Part shown: positions 8,957-20,600 of the stretch, piece by piece
Layout of the letters: each line of letters starts with the position of its first letter
How positions within the stretch are numbered: position 1 is the first letter of the stretch
Source of the DNA: Lentiprolixibacter aurantiacus
GTDB taxonomy: Bacteria > Bacteroidota > Bacteroidia > Flavobacteriales > Flavobacteriaceae
Direction: 5' to 3'
DNA: 64,000 nucleotides
Assembly: GCF_026241225.1 (NCBI RefSeq)
Contig: NZ_JAPFQP010000003.1
Span: 62,001 to 126,000, forward strand
Notes under the pieces: generated by a model
Told to the model about the DNA's origin: nothing
What the model saw: the letters and a program-made list of their open reading frames with translations, nothing else
Databases searched by the model: none
Translations under genes and position numbers: made by a program

Positions 8957-11671
8957 TTGCGATCAAACAAACGTCCTTATCTTTTTATTTGGCTTCTCAT
9001 CATGGGTATTGCCGCGGTATGGGCCCAGGAAGACCGGACCAAATCGCTCCCGATCAAGGCAGTACAGGACACCCTTCCCGCTAAAAATCAGCCCATTCCA
9101 CCAATGGTGCAGGACACGGTTAAGACAGATACCGTTGCCCTTGACAGCGTTCCTGCCAAGCCGGCTTTGCTGCTGGGCAAGATCAAATACAAGGCCAAAG
9201 ACTACGTTCGCATCAACCAGAAAGAGCAGAAAATATACCTGTATAACGAGGCCGAAATCTATTACCAGGATACCGAGTTAAAGGCCGGAATCATCATAAT
9301 GGATTACACCAAGAATGAAGTATATGCTGGAAGGCTGAAGGATTCCCTGGGGAATTACTCCCAACTCCCCTACTTTAAACAGGGAGAAAATGTGGTAATA
9401 CCGGATTCCATTCGTTTCAATTTTGATACAGAAAGGGCACTTATCTTCAATTCCCGTACCGAGCAACAGGCCGGATTAGGACAGCTGGGAAGTGATGCCA
9501 TGAAAGTCTACGCCGATGTTACCAAAAAGGAAAACGACTCGGTTTACTTCCTGCAGGAAGGAAAGCTTACGACTTCCAAAGATACCATTGATCCGGACTA
9601 TTATATCCGGGTGCGGAAAGCCAAGTTTGTTCCCAAAAAGAAAGTTATTGCAGGCTTCAGCAACCTGTATATTGTGGATGTCCCAACACCCATAGCTTTG
9701 CCTTTTGCCTATTTTCCTTTAACAGTGGGGCGTACAGCAGGCATTATGATGCCAACCTTTGGGAATGACCCGGACCGGGGATATTTCTTCCAGAACGGAG
9801 GGTATTACCTGCCCATCAATGACTATGTGGACCTTACCCTTACCGGAGATCTTTATACCAACGGTAGTTATGGCTTTCGCGCCCAGTCTGTATACTCAAA
9901 ACGATACAAATATCGGGGCAACATCAACTTTAGGTATGAAAATTTAGTAACCAGTCAGAAAGGCTTTGATGATTATAGCCGGGGAACCATATACAATATT
10001 CAGATTTCCCATTCCCAGGATGCCAAAGCGAACCCCAATTCCCGGATATCGGCATCAGTGAACCTGGGAAGCAGCCAGTATTACCGAAATTCACTCCTGC
10101 AGCAAAATTTACCAAATACACAGGTGAACAACCTGTCGTCTTCCATATCCTATTCCAAGACTTTCCCGGCCTACCCTTCGGTTAACCTCAGCCTTACTGC
10201 CACCCACAACCAGAACACCAATACGGAAGTGGTAGATGTTACCCTGCCCACCCTGCAGGCGGCAATGGAGCGGGTTTTTCCTTTTGCTAAAAGGGAAGGG
10301 ATTAAAAAGGGGCTCATACAAAACATAAACTTTCAGTACGACCTGAATGGAAGGAACAGTATTCGAACGGATGCTGAAAATTTCGGCACGGCACGTATGT
10401 TCAACGATGCAAAAGTGGGTGTAAGGCATCGGATACCTATCAGCACCAACTTTAAAGTAGCCAAGTTTTTTAGTGTTACCATGGGAGGTACCTATGAGGA
10501 TATCTGGGCATTAGAAACCTTTAACCAGCGGTTTGATCCGGAAACGCAAACGGTGGTTAGAGATACGATTAGCGGATTTGACCGCTACAACCAGTATAAC
10601 ATGAATGCCAGCCTCGGGACCACGCTTTACGGAACATTTACTTTCGGGGAGGACAAGAAGATACAGGCTATCCGGCACGTAATGCGACCAACCATAAGCT
10701 ACGGATATGCGCCATCTTTTGAGCAATATTACGATGAGTATCTGAACGAGGCCACGGGCCAAAATGTGCAATTCAGCCGGTTTGAAGGCACCATTTACGG
10801 TGCTCCAAGACTGGGCAAATCCAATGCCCTTAGCCTTTCACTGGCAAACACCCTGGAAGCCAAAGTCAAAGACAAGGATTCCACAGCGACAGAACCCAAA
10901 AAGATACAGCTTATTAACAGCCTGAATCTGAGTACCAGTTATAATTTCGAAGCAGATTCCCTGAAATTGAGTCCGCTCAGTCTCACAGGGGGCACCAATC
11001 TTTTCAAGAAGAAAATGTCTGTAAACTTCGGAGCCAACCTGGATCCATATGCGATTGACAACAACGGAAGGCGAATAAATACCTTCAACATTAATAATGG
11101 CGGCGGCTTATTCCGGCTTACCTCTGCCAGGGCCAATATCAGTTACTCCATAAGCAGTGCAGATCTTGCGGGGGATGGCGATAAGGACGAGGATGAGGAA
11201 GATCCTTACTCAGGTGGCAATTATGTAGCCTCCAGTGGGGGAAGGTCTGATGACCTGTTTGGAAAAGCAGACCGTTTTAATGAAAGTAGTTTTGCGGATC
11301 GGGATGAGGACGATGTGGAAAACCCGGTTTACGGAACCAAGATTCCCTGGGATCTCCGTGTACAATACGCCATGTCATATTCCAACAGCAACAGGCAGAA
11401 CGAGATAGCCAATCACTCCCTTATGTTTTCCGGCAACATCAGCCTCTCGCCGCGCTGGAGAGTGGGTGTTTCTTCCGGGTACGATTTAAAGAACAAAGGC
11501 TTCACCGTAACGCAGTTCCGGTTTGAAAGAGACCTGAAAAGTTTCAATATGCGTTTTAACTGGACCCCTTTTGGGCAGTACGAGCGCTGGTACTTCTTTA
11601 TTGGTATAAAGAGCTCCATCTTGTCTGACCTGAAATGGGAAAACCGAAGTCAACCTCCGATCCGGCGTTAA
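8957..11671 (+). CDS. lptD: LPS-assembly protein LptD-like outer-membrane beta-barrel
   Basis: About 904 residues from the TTG at 8957 (LRSNKRPYLFIWLLIMG, a good signal peptide ending near VWAQ). The frame is open from a TTG at 8909, but that codon overlaps a promoter element. An OstA-like N-terminal domain (KYKAKDYVRINQKEQKIYLY and following) precedes a long barrel rich in alternating aromatic strands, with an acidic loop (GDGDKDEDEEDPYSGG) near residue 750. The protein would insert LPS at the cell surface with LptE. It ends 26 bases before ridA. Family assignment comes from domain order and typical length for the Bacteroidota LptD group. Confidence 0.82.
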   Translation: MRSNKRPYLFIWLLIMGIAAVWAQEDRTKSLPIKAVQDTLPAKNQPIPPMVQDTVKTDTVALDSVPAKPALLLGKIKYKAKDYVRINQKEQKIYLYNEAEIYYQDTELKAGIIIMDYTKNEVYAGRLKDSLGNYSQLPYFKQGENVVIPDSIRFNFDTERALIFNSRTEQQAGLGQLGSDAMKVYADVTKKENDSVYFLQEGKLTTSKDTIDPDYYIRVRKAKFVPKKKVIAGFSNLYIVDVPTPIALPFAYFPLTVGRTAGIMMPTFGNDPDRGYFFQNGGYYLPINDYVDLTLTGDLYTNGSYGFRAQSVYSKRYKYRGNINFRYENLVTSQKGFDDYSRGTIYNIQISHSQDAKANPNSRISASVNLGSSQYYRNSLLQQNLPNTQVNNLSSSISYSKTFPAYPSVNLSLTATHNQNTNTEVVDVTLPTLQAAMERVFPFAKREGIKKGLIQNINFQYDLNGRNSIRTDAENFGTARMFNDAKVGVRHRIPISTNFKVAKFFSVTMGGTYEDIWALETFNQRFDPETQTVVRDTISGFDRYNQYNMNASLGTTLYGTFTFGEDKKIQAIRHVMRPTISYGYAPSFEQYYDEYLNEATGQNVQFSRFEGTIYGAPRLGKSNALSLSLANTLEAKVKDKDSTATEPKKIQLINSLNLSTSYNFEADSLKLSPLSLTGGTNLFKKKMSVNFGANLDPYAIDNNGRRINTFNINNGGGLFRLTSARANISYSISSADLAGDGDKDEDEEDPYSGGNYVASSGGRSDDLFGKADRFNESSFADRDEDDVENPVYGTKIPWDLRVQYAMSYSNSNRQNEIANHSLMFSGNISLSPRWRVGVSSGYDLKNKGFTVTQFRFERDLKSFNMRFNWTPFGQYERWYFFIGIKSSILSDLKWENRSQPPIRR

Positions 11672-11697
11672 TTATCAATCCTTTTGAATCGAACAAA

Positions 11698-12078
11698 ATG
11701 AAAAAAATTATCCAAACTCCCGATGCACCTACCCCCATAGGACCGTATAACCAGGCCGTACTTTCAGGCAATACCCTTTACATCTCTGGTCAGATCCCCA
11801 TGGATCCGAAAAGCGGGGAACTGATATCCGGGGATATCCAGAAAGAAACCCGGCAGTGCATGAATAACCTGAAGGCTATACTCAATGCTGCGGAAATGGG
11901 TTTTGAGCAGGTAGTCAAAGCCTCTATCTTCGTAAAGGAGATGGGGCAATTTTCCCAGATCAATGAAGCTTACGGAGAATATTTTGACCCTGCAACCGCC
12001 CCGGCAAGAGAAACCGTGGAAGTAGCCAATCTTCCCAAGTATGTCAATGTAGAAATCTCAATGATTGCTGTCAGATAG
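11698..12078 (+). CDS. ridA: RidA family reactive enamine/imine deaminase
   Basis: A 126-residue protein that hydrolyses 2-aminoacrylate and related enamines made by PLP enzymes, forming a cytoplasmic trimer. Signature stretches are PTPIGPYNQAV at the start, YISGQIPMDPKSGEL in the middle, and the conserved Arg-Glu in ATAPARETVEVA. The frame extends upstream to 11635, but that part overlaps the lptD end and is not RidA-like. The ATG at 11698 gives MKKIIQTPDAPTPIG, as in homologues. The last 8 bases overlap the end of the kinase gene on the opposite strand. Confidence 0.93.
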   Translation: MKKIIQTPDAPTPIGPYNQAVLSGNTLYISGQIPMDPKSGELISGDIQKETRQCMNNLKAILNAAEMGFEQVVKASIFVKEMGQFSQINEAYGEYFDPATAPARETVEVANLPKYVNVEISMIAVR

Positions 12079-12925
12079 TTTCCCTGTGGAACTCTACCAA
12101 ACCTTCAATCGGTCTTTGCCTTATTACGCCTAACCTCAGGTCATTGCGATCCATTACAGCCGTTAATTCGTCCTTCAGGTAATAGGCAATACTGCCCACA
12201 AAATGAACAGGCACCTTGGTCGCCAGTTCAAACTGCATGATGTAATTATTGACATACTGCTGAAGTCCCTTGTCAATTACCCCTTTGCAATACGGATGAT
12301 CCTTGTTCTCAATGATAAACCGGGCAAAAGTAGCCAGGTAGGTATTGGGGTTGGGCTGCTTGTACAGATTCTCCTTGATAGCATCGGCCTCCAGATTGTA
12401 TTCCTTGGCAAACTTGATGGCGAGTGACTGGGGCATTTTGTTGAAATAGTAATCTCTGATCAGTTTACGACCAAAAAAGTTGCCACTGCCATCATCCATG
12501 AGAATATAACCCAGAGAGGTCACTTTTTGAAAGGTCTGCCTGCCGTCGTAATAACTGCAGTTTGATCCGGTTCCAAGGATACAGACAATTCCCTGATGGT
12601 CTATTTTGGTGGTGGCATAAACGGCAGCATAAGTATCTTCTTTTACTTCGATAACTGCTTTTGGGAAGTAAACCGTAAAGATATCCTTGAGAAATCTTTT
12701 CATGCGGTCTGTACCGCAACCCGCACCGTAAAAATGCAATCGTGATACCTTTTCCCTGTTTTGAGCCAGTTCAAAGTTATTGGCGAGTCGGTCTTCAATT
12801 ACTTCCCGGGTCAATACTTCAGGACTCAGGCCCAGGGTCTGGGTGATAAATAGTTCCTTTCCCGACTTATCATCCAGAGCAATCCAATCAGATTTGGTTG
12901 CACCACTATCCACTATAAGAATCAT
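12071..12925 (-). CDS. BadF/BadG-type N-acetylglucosamine kinase-like ATPase
   Basis: A 284-residue ASKHA-fold kinase. MILIVDSGATKSDWIAL is the phosphate-1 loop, CILGTGSNCSYYDG the phosphate-2 loop, and VHFVGSIAYYLKD near the C-terminus fits the adenosine motif. In Bacteroidota this family is annotated as N-acetylglucosamine kinase and would serve amino-sugar salvage, which suits the hexosaminidase-like and amidase genes upstream. The specific sugar is inference. It overlaps ridA tail to tail by 8 bases and lies 82 bases downstream of gap, behind a strong inverted repeat, so it may have its own transcript or be read through from gap. Confidence 0.8.
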   Translation of the reverse strand: MILIVDSGATKSDWIALDDKSGKELFITQTLGLSPEVLTREVIEDRLANNFELAQNREKVSRLHFYGAGCGTDRMKRFLKDIFTVYFPKAVIEVKEDTYAAVYATTKIDHQGIVCILGTGSNCSYYDGRQTFQKVTSLGYILMDDGSGNFFGRKLIRDYYFNKMPQSLAIKFAKEYNLEADAIKENLYKQPNPNTYLATFARFIIENKDHPYCKGVIDKGLQQYVNNYIMQFELATKVPVHFVGSIAYYLKDELTAVMDRNDLRLGVIRQRPIEGLVEFHRETI

Positions 12926-12945
12926 AATCGCTTAGGTATTAAAGA

Positions 12946-12987
12946 GAAATTCCTTAAAAGTACCGGATGGTCATTTTAAGGAATTTC
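12946..12987 (-). terminator. Perfect 14-bp inverted repeat between gap and the kinase gene
   Basis: GAAATTCCTTAAAA (12946-12959) and TTTTAAGGAATTTC (12974-12987) are exact complements around a 14-base loop. On the minus strand the hairpin follows gap and is trailed by TCTCTTT, so it may terminate or attenuate gap transcription before the kinase gene. The A/T-rich stem makes strong termination uncertain. Confidence 0.5.
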
Positions 12988-13007
12988 CATTTCGTTCATA
13001 TCAGTTT

Positions 13008-15022
<2,015 letters not shown>

Positions 15023-15222
15023 GAGTAAAATTAGAAGAGCAAATCTAGGAAACTTAAGGCAAAAAACGAATTGGAAACCCTTTTATTTAAGCCCTTTCGC
15101 CTTCGAAATCGATTTCGCTGCCGCTTCCTTTTCCGGGTCTTTGAAATCGGCCGGTGAATCTGCCTGTTCAAACCATATTTTACAAAGCTAACCCTAAGGC
15201 CTGCACTTCATTTTTCTGATCA

Positions 15223-16425
15223 TCAATCATTAGTCATAATAAACAGCGGGAGCATCTCGAAATTCTTGTAGTATGGATGCAGTTTCTCTTTGTTATAGTA
15301 TTTGTCTACGTTGACAAATTTCTTGGTATCCGTAACCACCTCAATGGGAACGTGATCATAACGACCATTCTTCAGAACAACCATCCGTCCGTCAATGCCA
15401 TTCAGGATCAGATCCAGGGCCAGGTTTCCATAGGCGGTAGGCACAACGGAATCTATAAAATCCGGGTCGCCACACCTGACCAGGTAGCCCAGCTTTTGAT
15501 TGATCACATTAACCCGGTTGCCGTGATTGTATTTTGCAGAAACGTTCTTTAAGGCGGCAGATACCTCGTCCCCTATCCCACCAAGCTTGGCGTGACCGAA
15601 GGCATCTTTCTCCGCCCCTTCAAACATCATTTCCCCACCTTCAAAAGTGGCTCCCTCGGACACCAGCACAATGGAGTATTTGCTGGGGTTCAGGTTTCGG
15701 TCTTCGGTTAGTAATTCTGCCAGCAATTCGATATTGAAGGGAACTTCAGGGATTACACAACGATGTGCAGCTCCGGCCAGGGTTGGCAACATGGCTGTAA
15801 AACCAGCATAGCGCCCAAAAACTTCAAGCACCAGGAATCGTTCATGTGATCCCGCTGCCGTACGCAAACTGTTGGTAAGGCTTATTGTTCGTGTAACGCA
15901 TGTACTGAAGCCTATACAGTAATCCGTACCGGGAACATCATTGTCCATCGTTTTGGGAATAGCCATCACTTTTAGGCCGTTCTTAAACAGGTGTACCCCG
16001 TAACTTAGCGTATCATCTCCTCCAATTGGAATCAGGTAATCCACACCAAGCCACTCCAGGTTCTTCATCACTTCCTTGGTAAGATCATTGACGTCCTTGT
16101 TATAGGTGTTCCTCAGATGTTCAGGAATGCGGTCTTTGGCCACATGACTGGGCCTGGTCCGAGAGGTGTGCAGAAAAGTTCCACCCGTCCGCGCAGCCTT
16201 GTTGACCACAGCCTGGGAGAGTTCCATGAAATTGCTGCTGTTATCGTATTTCTTGTCGCGCACTATATCAATAAGGCCAGCCCATCCTCTCCGGAAGCCT
16301 ATTACACGGTATCCTTCCCGTATTGCACGAAAGGTAACAGCACGTATCGCCGGATTTAGACCGGGTACATCACCGCCCCCTGTTAAAATACCTATTGTTC
16401 CTTTGATTTTGTTTACGTTAGCCAT
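15223..16425 (-). CDS. Second phosphofructokinase with PPi-type active-site residues
   Basis: A 400-residue PFK-family enzyme. It differs from its neighbour at the two donor-specificity positions: GGDD (135-138, Asp138) replaces GGDG, and PKTMDND (157-163, Lys158) replaces PGTIDND. From what is known of the family, this Asp/Lys pair blocks ATP and favours pyrophosphate, so the enzyme is more likely a reversible PPi:fructose-6-phosphate phosphotransferase than the ATP kinase it may be labelled as. It would let the cell run this step in both glycolysis and gluconeogenesis. FEVFGRYAGFTAML-like sequence (VLEVFGRYAGF) matches the MGR loop. It is divergent from the aldolase gene. Confidence 0.85.
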   Translation of the reverse strand: MANVNKIKGTIGILTGGGDVPGLNPAIRAVTFRAIREGYRVIGFRRGWAGLIDIVRDKKYDNSSNFMELSQAVVNKAARTGGTFLHTSRTRPSHVAKDRIPEHLRNTYNKDVNDLTKEVMKNLEWLGVDYLIPIGGDDTLSYGVHLFKNGLKVMAIPKTMDNDVPGTDYCIGFSTCVTRTISLTNSLRTAAGSHERFLVLEVFGRYAGFTAMLPTLAGAAHRCVIPEVPFNIELLAELLTEDRNLNPSKYSIVLVSEGATFEGGEMMFEGAEKDAFGHAKLGGIGDEVSAALKNVSAKYNHGNRVNVINQKLGYLVRCGDPDFIDSVVPTAYGNLALDLILNGIDGRMVVLKNGRYDHVPIEVVTDTKKFVNVDKYYNKEKLHPYYKNFEMLPLFIMTND

Positions 16426-16592
16426 AGTCAGATTGTTTTAGTGACACAAAAAAACCTTGCCGAACAAGGTATGTTAATGTATGAAATAATCGCGAAAAAA
16501 CCAGCCGATTTCAATAAAAAAAAGCGGTGGAACATGTAAAAAAAACGGGGATTTCCACGTATATTTATATGTTCATTGAAAACCGCAATATT

Positions 16593-17645
16593 ATGTCCAC
16601 CAACATTGAAAAAATCTTAGGAAACGACGCTGAATTTCTCCTTGGTCACAGTTGTAAAACCATCTCAAAAGATCAGTTGCACTTACCGGGACCAGACTTT
16701 GTAGATCGGGTGATGACACCGTCCGACCGGAATCCCGTTGTGATGCGAAATATGCAGACATTATTCAATTCCGGAAGGCTTGGGGGATCTGGCTATGTTT
16801 CCATTCTACCAGTTGATCAGGGCATCGAACATACTGCCGGGGCTTCTTTTGCTCCCAATCCCATTTATTTTGATCCTGAAAAGATCGTTGAACTCGCCAT
16901 AGAAGGTGGTTGCAATGCCGTGGCATCCACTCTGGGTGTCCTGGGGTCCGTTTCCCGTAAATATGCGCATAAGATCCCTTTTCTGCTCAAGTTAAACCAC
17001 AACGAGCTGCTCACTTACCCGAACAAGTTCGACCAGATCATGTTTGCCAGCATAGACCAGGCATTTGAAATGGGATGTATCGCTGTAGGGGCCACTATCT
17101 ATTTTGGATCCCCGGAGAGCAACCGGCAGATACAGGAGATCACGGAAGCCTTCGAATACGCCCACGAACTGGGTATGGTTACCGTACTCTGGGCCTACCT
17201 GCGAAATTCAGGCTTCAAGAAAGACGGAAAGGATTATCACGTATCCGCCGATATTACCGGACAGGCCAACCATCTGGCTTCTACAATCCAGGCCGACATT
17301 GTTAAACAAAAACAGGCCGAAAACAATGGCGGTTTTACAGCCATCAATTTTGCCAAAACACATGACAAAGTATATTCTGAACTCTCTTCAGACCACCCCA
17401 TAGACCTTACCCGTTATCAGGTAGTAAACTGTCTGATGGGCAGGGCAGGACTAATTAATTCAGGGGGAGCTTCAGGAGATAATGATCTGGCCCAGGCCAT
17501 AAAAACAGCCGTTATTAATAAGCGTGCCGGGGGAATGGGATTGATTTCAGGAAGGAAAGCCTTCCAGAAACCCATGAAAGACGGTGTAGCCCTTCTAAAC
17601 GCTATTCAGGACGTATACCTCGATGCTAACGTAACCATAGCATAG
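16593..17645 (+). CDS. Class I fructose-bisphosphate aldolase (DhnA/FbaB type)
   Basis: About 350 residues from the ATG at 16593 ([19 protein letters not shown]). The frame is open from 16527, but those 22 residues lie in the intergenic leader. [11 protein letters not shown] near the start, [18 protein letters not shown] in the middle and ADIVKQKQ (candidate Schiff-base Lys) fit the DhnA family, which needs no metal. It splits fructose 1,6-bisphosphate in the cytoplasm. The gene runs divergently from the PPi-type PFK and ends in a strong terminator, so the cluster gap-pfkA-PFK/aldolase covers the upper and middle of glycolysis. Confidence 0.9.
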   Translation: MSTNIEKILGNDAEFLLGHSCKTISKDQLHLPGPDFVDRVMTPSDRNPVVMRNMQTLFNSGRLGGSGYVSILPVDQGIEHTAGASFAPNPIYFDPEKIVELAIEGGCNAVASTLGVLGSVSRKYAHKIPFLLKLNHNELLTYPNKFDQIMFASIDQAFEMGCIAVGATIYFGSPESNRQIQEITEAFEYAHELGMVTVLWAYLRNSGFKKDGKDYHVSADITGQANHLASTIQADIVKQKQAENNGGFTAINFAKTHDKVYSELSSDHPIDLTRYQVVNCLMGRAGLINSGGASGDNDLAQAIKTAVINKRAGGMGLISGRKAFQKPMKDGVALLNAIQDVYLDANVTIA

Positions 17646-17663
17646 TTAATTTCAATTCTAAGG

Positions 17664-17691
17664 AAAAAGCCTCCGTTCGGGAGGCTTTTTT
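17664..17691. terminator. Bidirectional intrinsic terminator between aldolase and tamB
   Basis: AAAAAGCCTCC-GTTC-GGGAGGCTTTTTT forms an 11-bp stem with a four-base loop and T-runs on both strands. It lies 19 bases after the aldolase stop and overlaps the tamB stop, so it can end both convergent transcripts. Confidence 0.88.
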
Positions 17692-20600
17692 ATTTGGATT
17701 TCGGAACGCGGTTCTTAGACACAAAGCGTATGAGACTGTCCTTACCCATGACCTGTTCCGGAACAACCTCGGGCTCCTTTTCTTCTTCAGGAGGCTTTTT
17801 GGAGCCAAAAACGCGTTTCATAAGCTCCTTGAAGCTATTGAAGTCGACCTCATAAGAAAGACCAACCCCCTGGGTATAACCCACCTGATCTGCCAGAAAC
17901 TGGCGAATCTCATTCTCCCGGTTAAATATCTTGGCCCTGAGCGTACCTTCTTCATTGAGGAGTACCTGAACCTCCACATCCCCCGCCACTACGGTTTCAC
18001 TGACACCGCCAACCGGAACCCCAAACCTTCCGTTGAGCAAAACCCGGTCACTGATCTGGGTGGAAACGGTTACCCCAAGCCGGTTTTCCGTCTGGATATT
18101 GTTGGGGTCCTGGTACCCCTGTTCATATGAAACCCCCAGGTTCAGCTTGTCATTGTCTCCTCCCAGTACCTGATTCAGGAGTCCCGAAGCAGTCTGTATC
18201 AGGTTTCCTGTAACCGCCTGACTATTAATACCGGTTCCTTCGTTGACAAAGGTACCCTGAGCCAGAAGGAAAAACGCATTCCGCTCTTCCACAGTGGGAT
18301 CCTGAAGCCTGTATTCCAGTTCTGATTTTATTATAGAGCTTGTTCCGGGAAATTCAATATTAAAGGCTATGGTAGGACGTTCAAGTTCATCTGTCAGCTG
18401 GACCACTACATCCGTGGGGATGCGGCGGGTGTACCCCGCATTGTCAAGCAAGGGCGACGGGTTGGCGTTCAGGGAATATACGGCTTCCATATTCAACTGG
18501 GCTTCCAGGGGTTCTCCCTCCCAAACAATACTACCTCCCGGTTGAACGGTAAAAGTCTTGTCTATGACACCCCCAAACCTGTAATTGTACTCTCCTGTAA
18601 CCACCACAAAGTCTCCAAACATATTGAACTTGCCATTGGTGTTAATTTCAATAAGCAGGAGGCCTTCCCCAGTTCCTTTCAGGGAACTGCCGGTTTTCTG
18701 GTCGATTACAATTTCCACCTCCGCGTCCGGGGTCACGTTCAGGTCAAAGCGCATCTCCAGTCCTTCGTAATCTCTTAGTGAACGCTCGTACTCCAGGGAT
18801 TGTGACCTGTCTTTCTCAATGAAATTGATGAAGGTATAATCTCCAACAGAAGCCACATCGCTAATCGGGATCTTCAGGGAACTTCCCTTGGCAGTAGAGC
18901 CATCAAATGTAATAGTAAGTGCCTTTGTAGGCCCATAGATACGTCCCTGACCATTAACGAAGCCCGTACCGTAATACAAAACTTCTTCTTCAAACTCGGT
19001 ATTCAGGATTAGAAAGCGCTCATTATTGGTGTTAATATCCAGGTCCAGGCGCCAATCCTGGAAAAAATCATGGGAAATAGTACCATCCAGGGTGGCCCGG
19101 GTATTCATGGCCACATCCCTGAGGTTCACATTTTGAAAATCAAAGGATTGTTTATCAAGTCGTATTGCCGCCCCATCGTCAAACTGATAATCTACCTGTA
19201 AATAGGGTATTGCAATGCCCGCATCATCCAGGGTTAACAGGCCATCCATATCCGGGTTGCGGATATCTCCCTTAACTTCAGTGGTTCCGCTTAGTTTACC
19301 TCTTATGTTTTCTATTATCCCTTCACCAAGCGGACTGAAAGGAGCAAGGTCAAAGTCGCTGAAAGACGCAACAAATTCTGCCCTCGGTACCGGATCTTCA
19401 TTGATCACCTTTCCATCCAGTTTGAATTTTTCCATAACACCATCCGTGATCTGGCTGAAAACATCAAACTCGGACAGGTCCCTGTTTCCTACTATGCCCA
19501 CATTCAGGAATCCCAGAGGCATACCGTTAATGCCAAAGTCAGTCACATCCAGATTACATATGGGGAGATAGACGTTGTCTTTCTGCAGTACATTCAACGT
19601 TCCGTTTACCTCACCGGAAAATTCAAGACTATCTACCGCCGGGGTTATCTTATTTAGTGAAACCAGTTTAAACTGCAGCTCCAGGTCCTTGTAAGTAGAG
19701 TCAGCCAACTGGCCACGCAGGCGAATCTGTTCCCTGTTGTTATTGTTCATTACCATTTCCTCTATGGTAATACTGTCAAGTGAGCTGTTAAAAATAACCT
19801 TGTTCTTGGCGTTGCCTTCCCGGTTGATCACCCAGGTGTTACCTTTAAAGCTGATGTCGGATTTTTTAAGTCCTATAACCGATTTTTGATCCTCATTAAA
19901 GGTGTGGTAGAAATTGAGGTTATAACTGTCGTTGTATTCGCTTCCCCCTTTAAACTCCGTGCGGAAAAACAAGGTATCATTAAGTGTGGTATTGATCAGG
20001 TTGAAATCCTTGAGGTTATAGTATACCGTTGAGATGTCGTCTACAGAAACAAAGGTGTTGAATAGGGGGTTCTTATTGTCAATGCGCACTTCTATATTTT
20101 CCAGCTCATTTCGGAAGGCTCCAATATTGGGTGAACGGAAGGTGAGTTTAAAATCCCCTTCATCGGCTACGATATCTCCCCGGATAAAGGTATTGGGACC
20201 AAATTGGATTTCAGGAAAAAACACCTCAACGATCTTGTTGTAGATCTTGAAATTAAAGGAAACTTCCTGGTTTGGTGCAATCTCATAGGGCTTGTAGTTG
20301 GTATAGATGCTACCGATGGAATTCTGAACCAGCCTGCCCAGCTCACGGGTCTTGAAATTGCCCCTCATATAACCCGTGATAATATCAGGTGAATTGATCT
20401 CAATAGTCCGCAATGTATCGGATTCAAAGCTGGAAAGTACCTGGAAATCCTCAAAGAAATAGGTGTCATTAGCATTCTGATAACTGGTACGTGTGAAATT
20501 GATCTCACCAGCAACGTCGTCCAGATTGCTCCCAACAACGTTCATGTTGACTATCCCCTTAAAGATGGAAACGCTGTCCTGGATAATGTTCATCTTCCTC

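Noticed and set aside
11635..11697. N-terminal extension of RidA
   Set aside because: It overlaps the lptD end and has no RidA similarity; the ATG at 11698 matches family starts.
15083..15187. Short minus-strand open frame with coding-like composition (ends KDPEKEAAAKSISKAKGLK) between the two PFK genes
   Set aside because: No ATG, GTG or TTG start in frame before an upstream stop; could be a gene remnant or chance.
16527..16592. 22-residue extension of the aldolase
   Set aside because: Intergenic composition and not found in the family; the ATG at 16593 gives the usual start.
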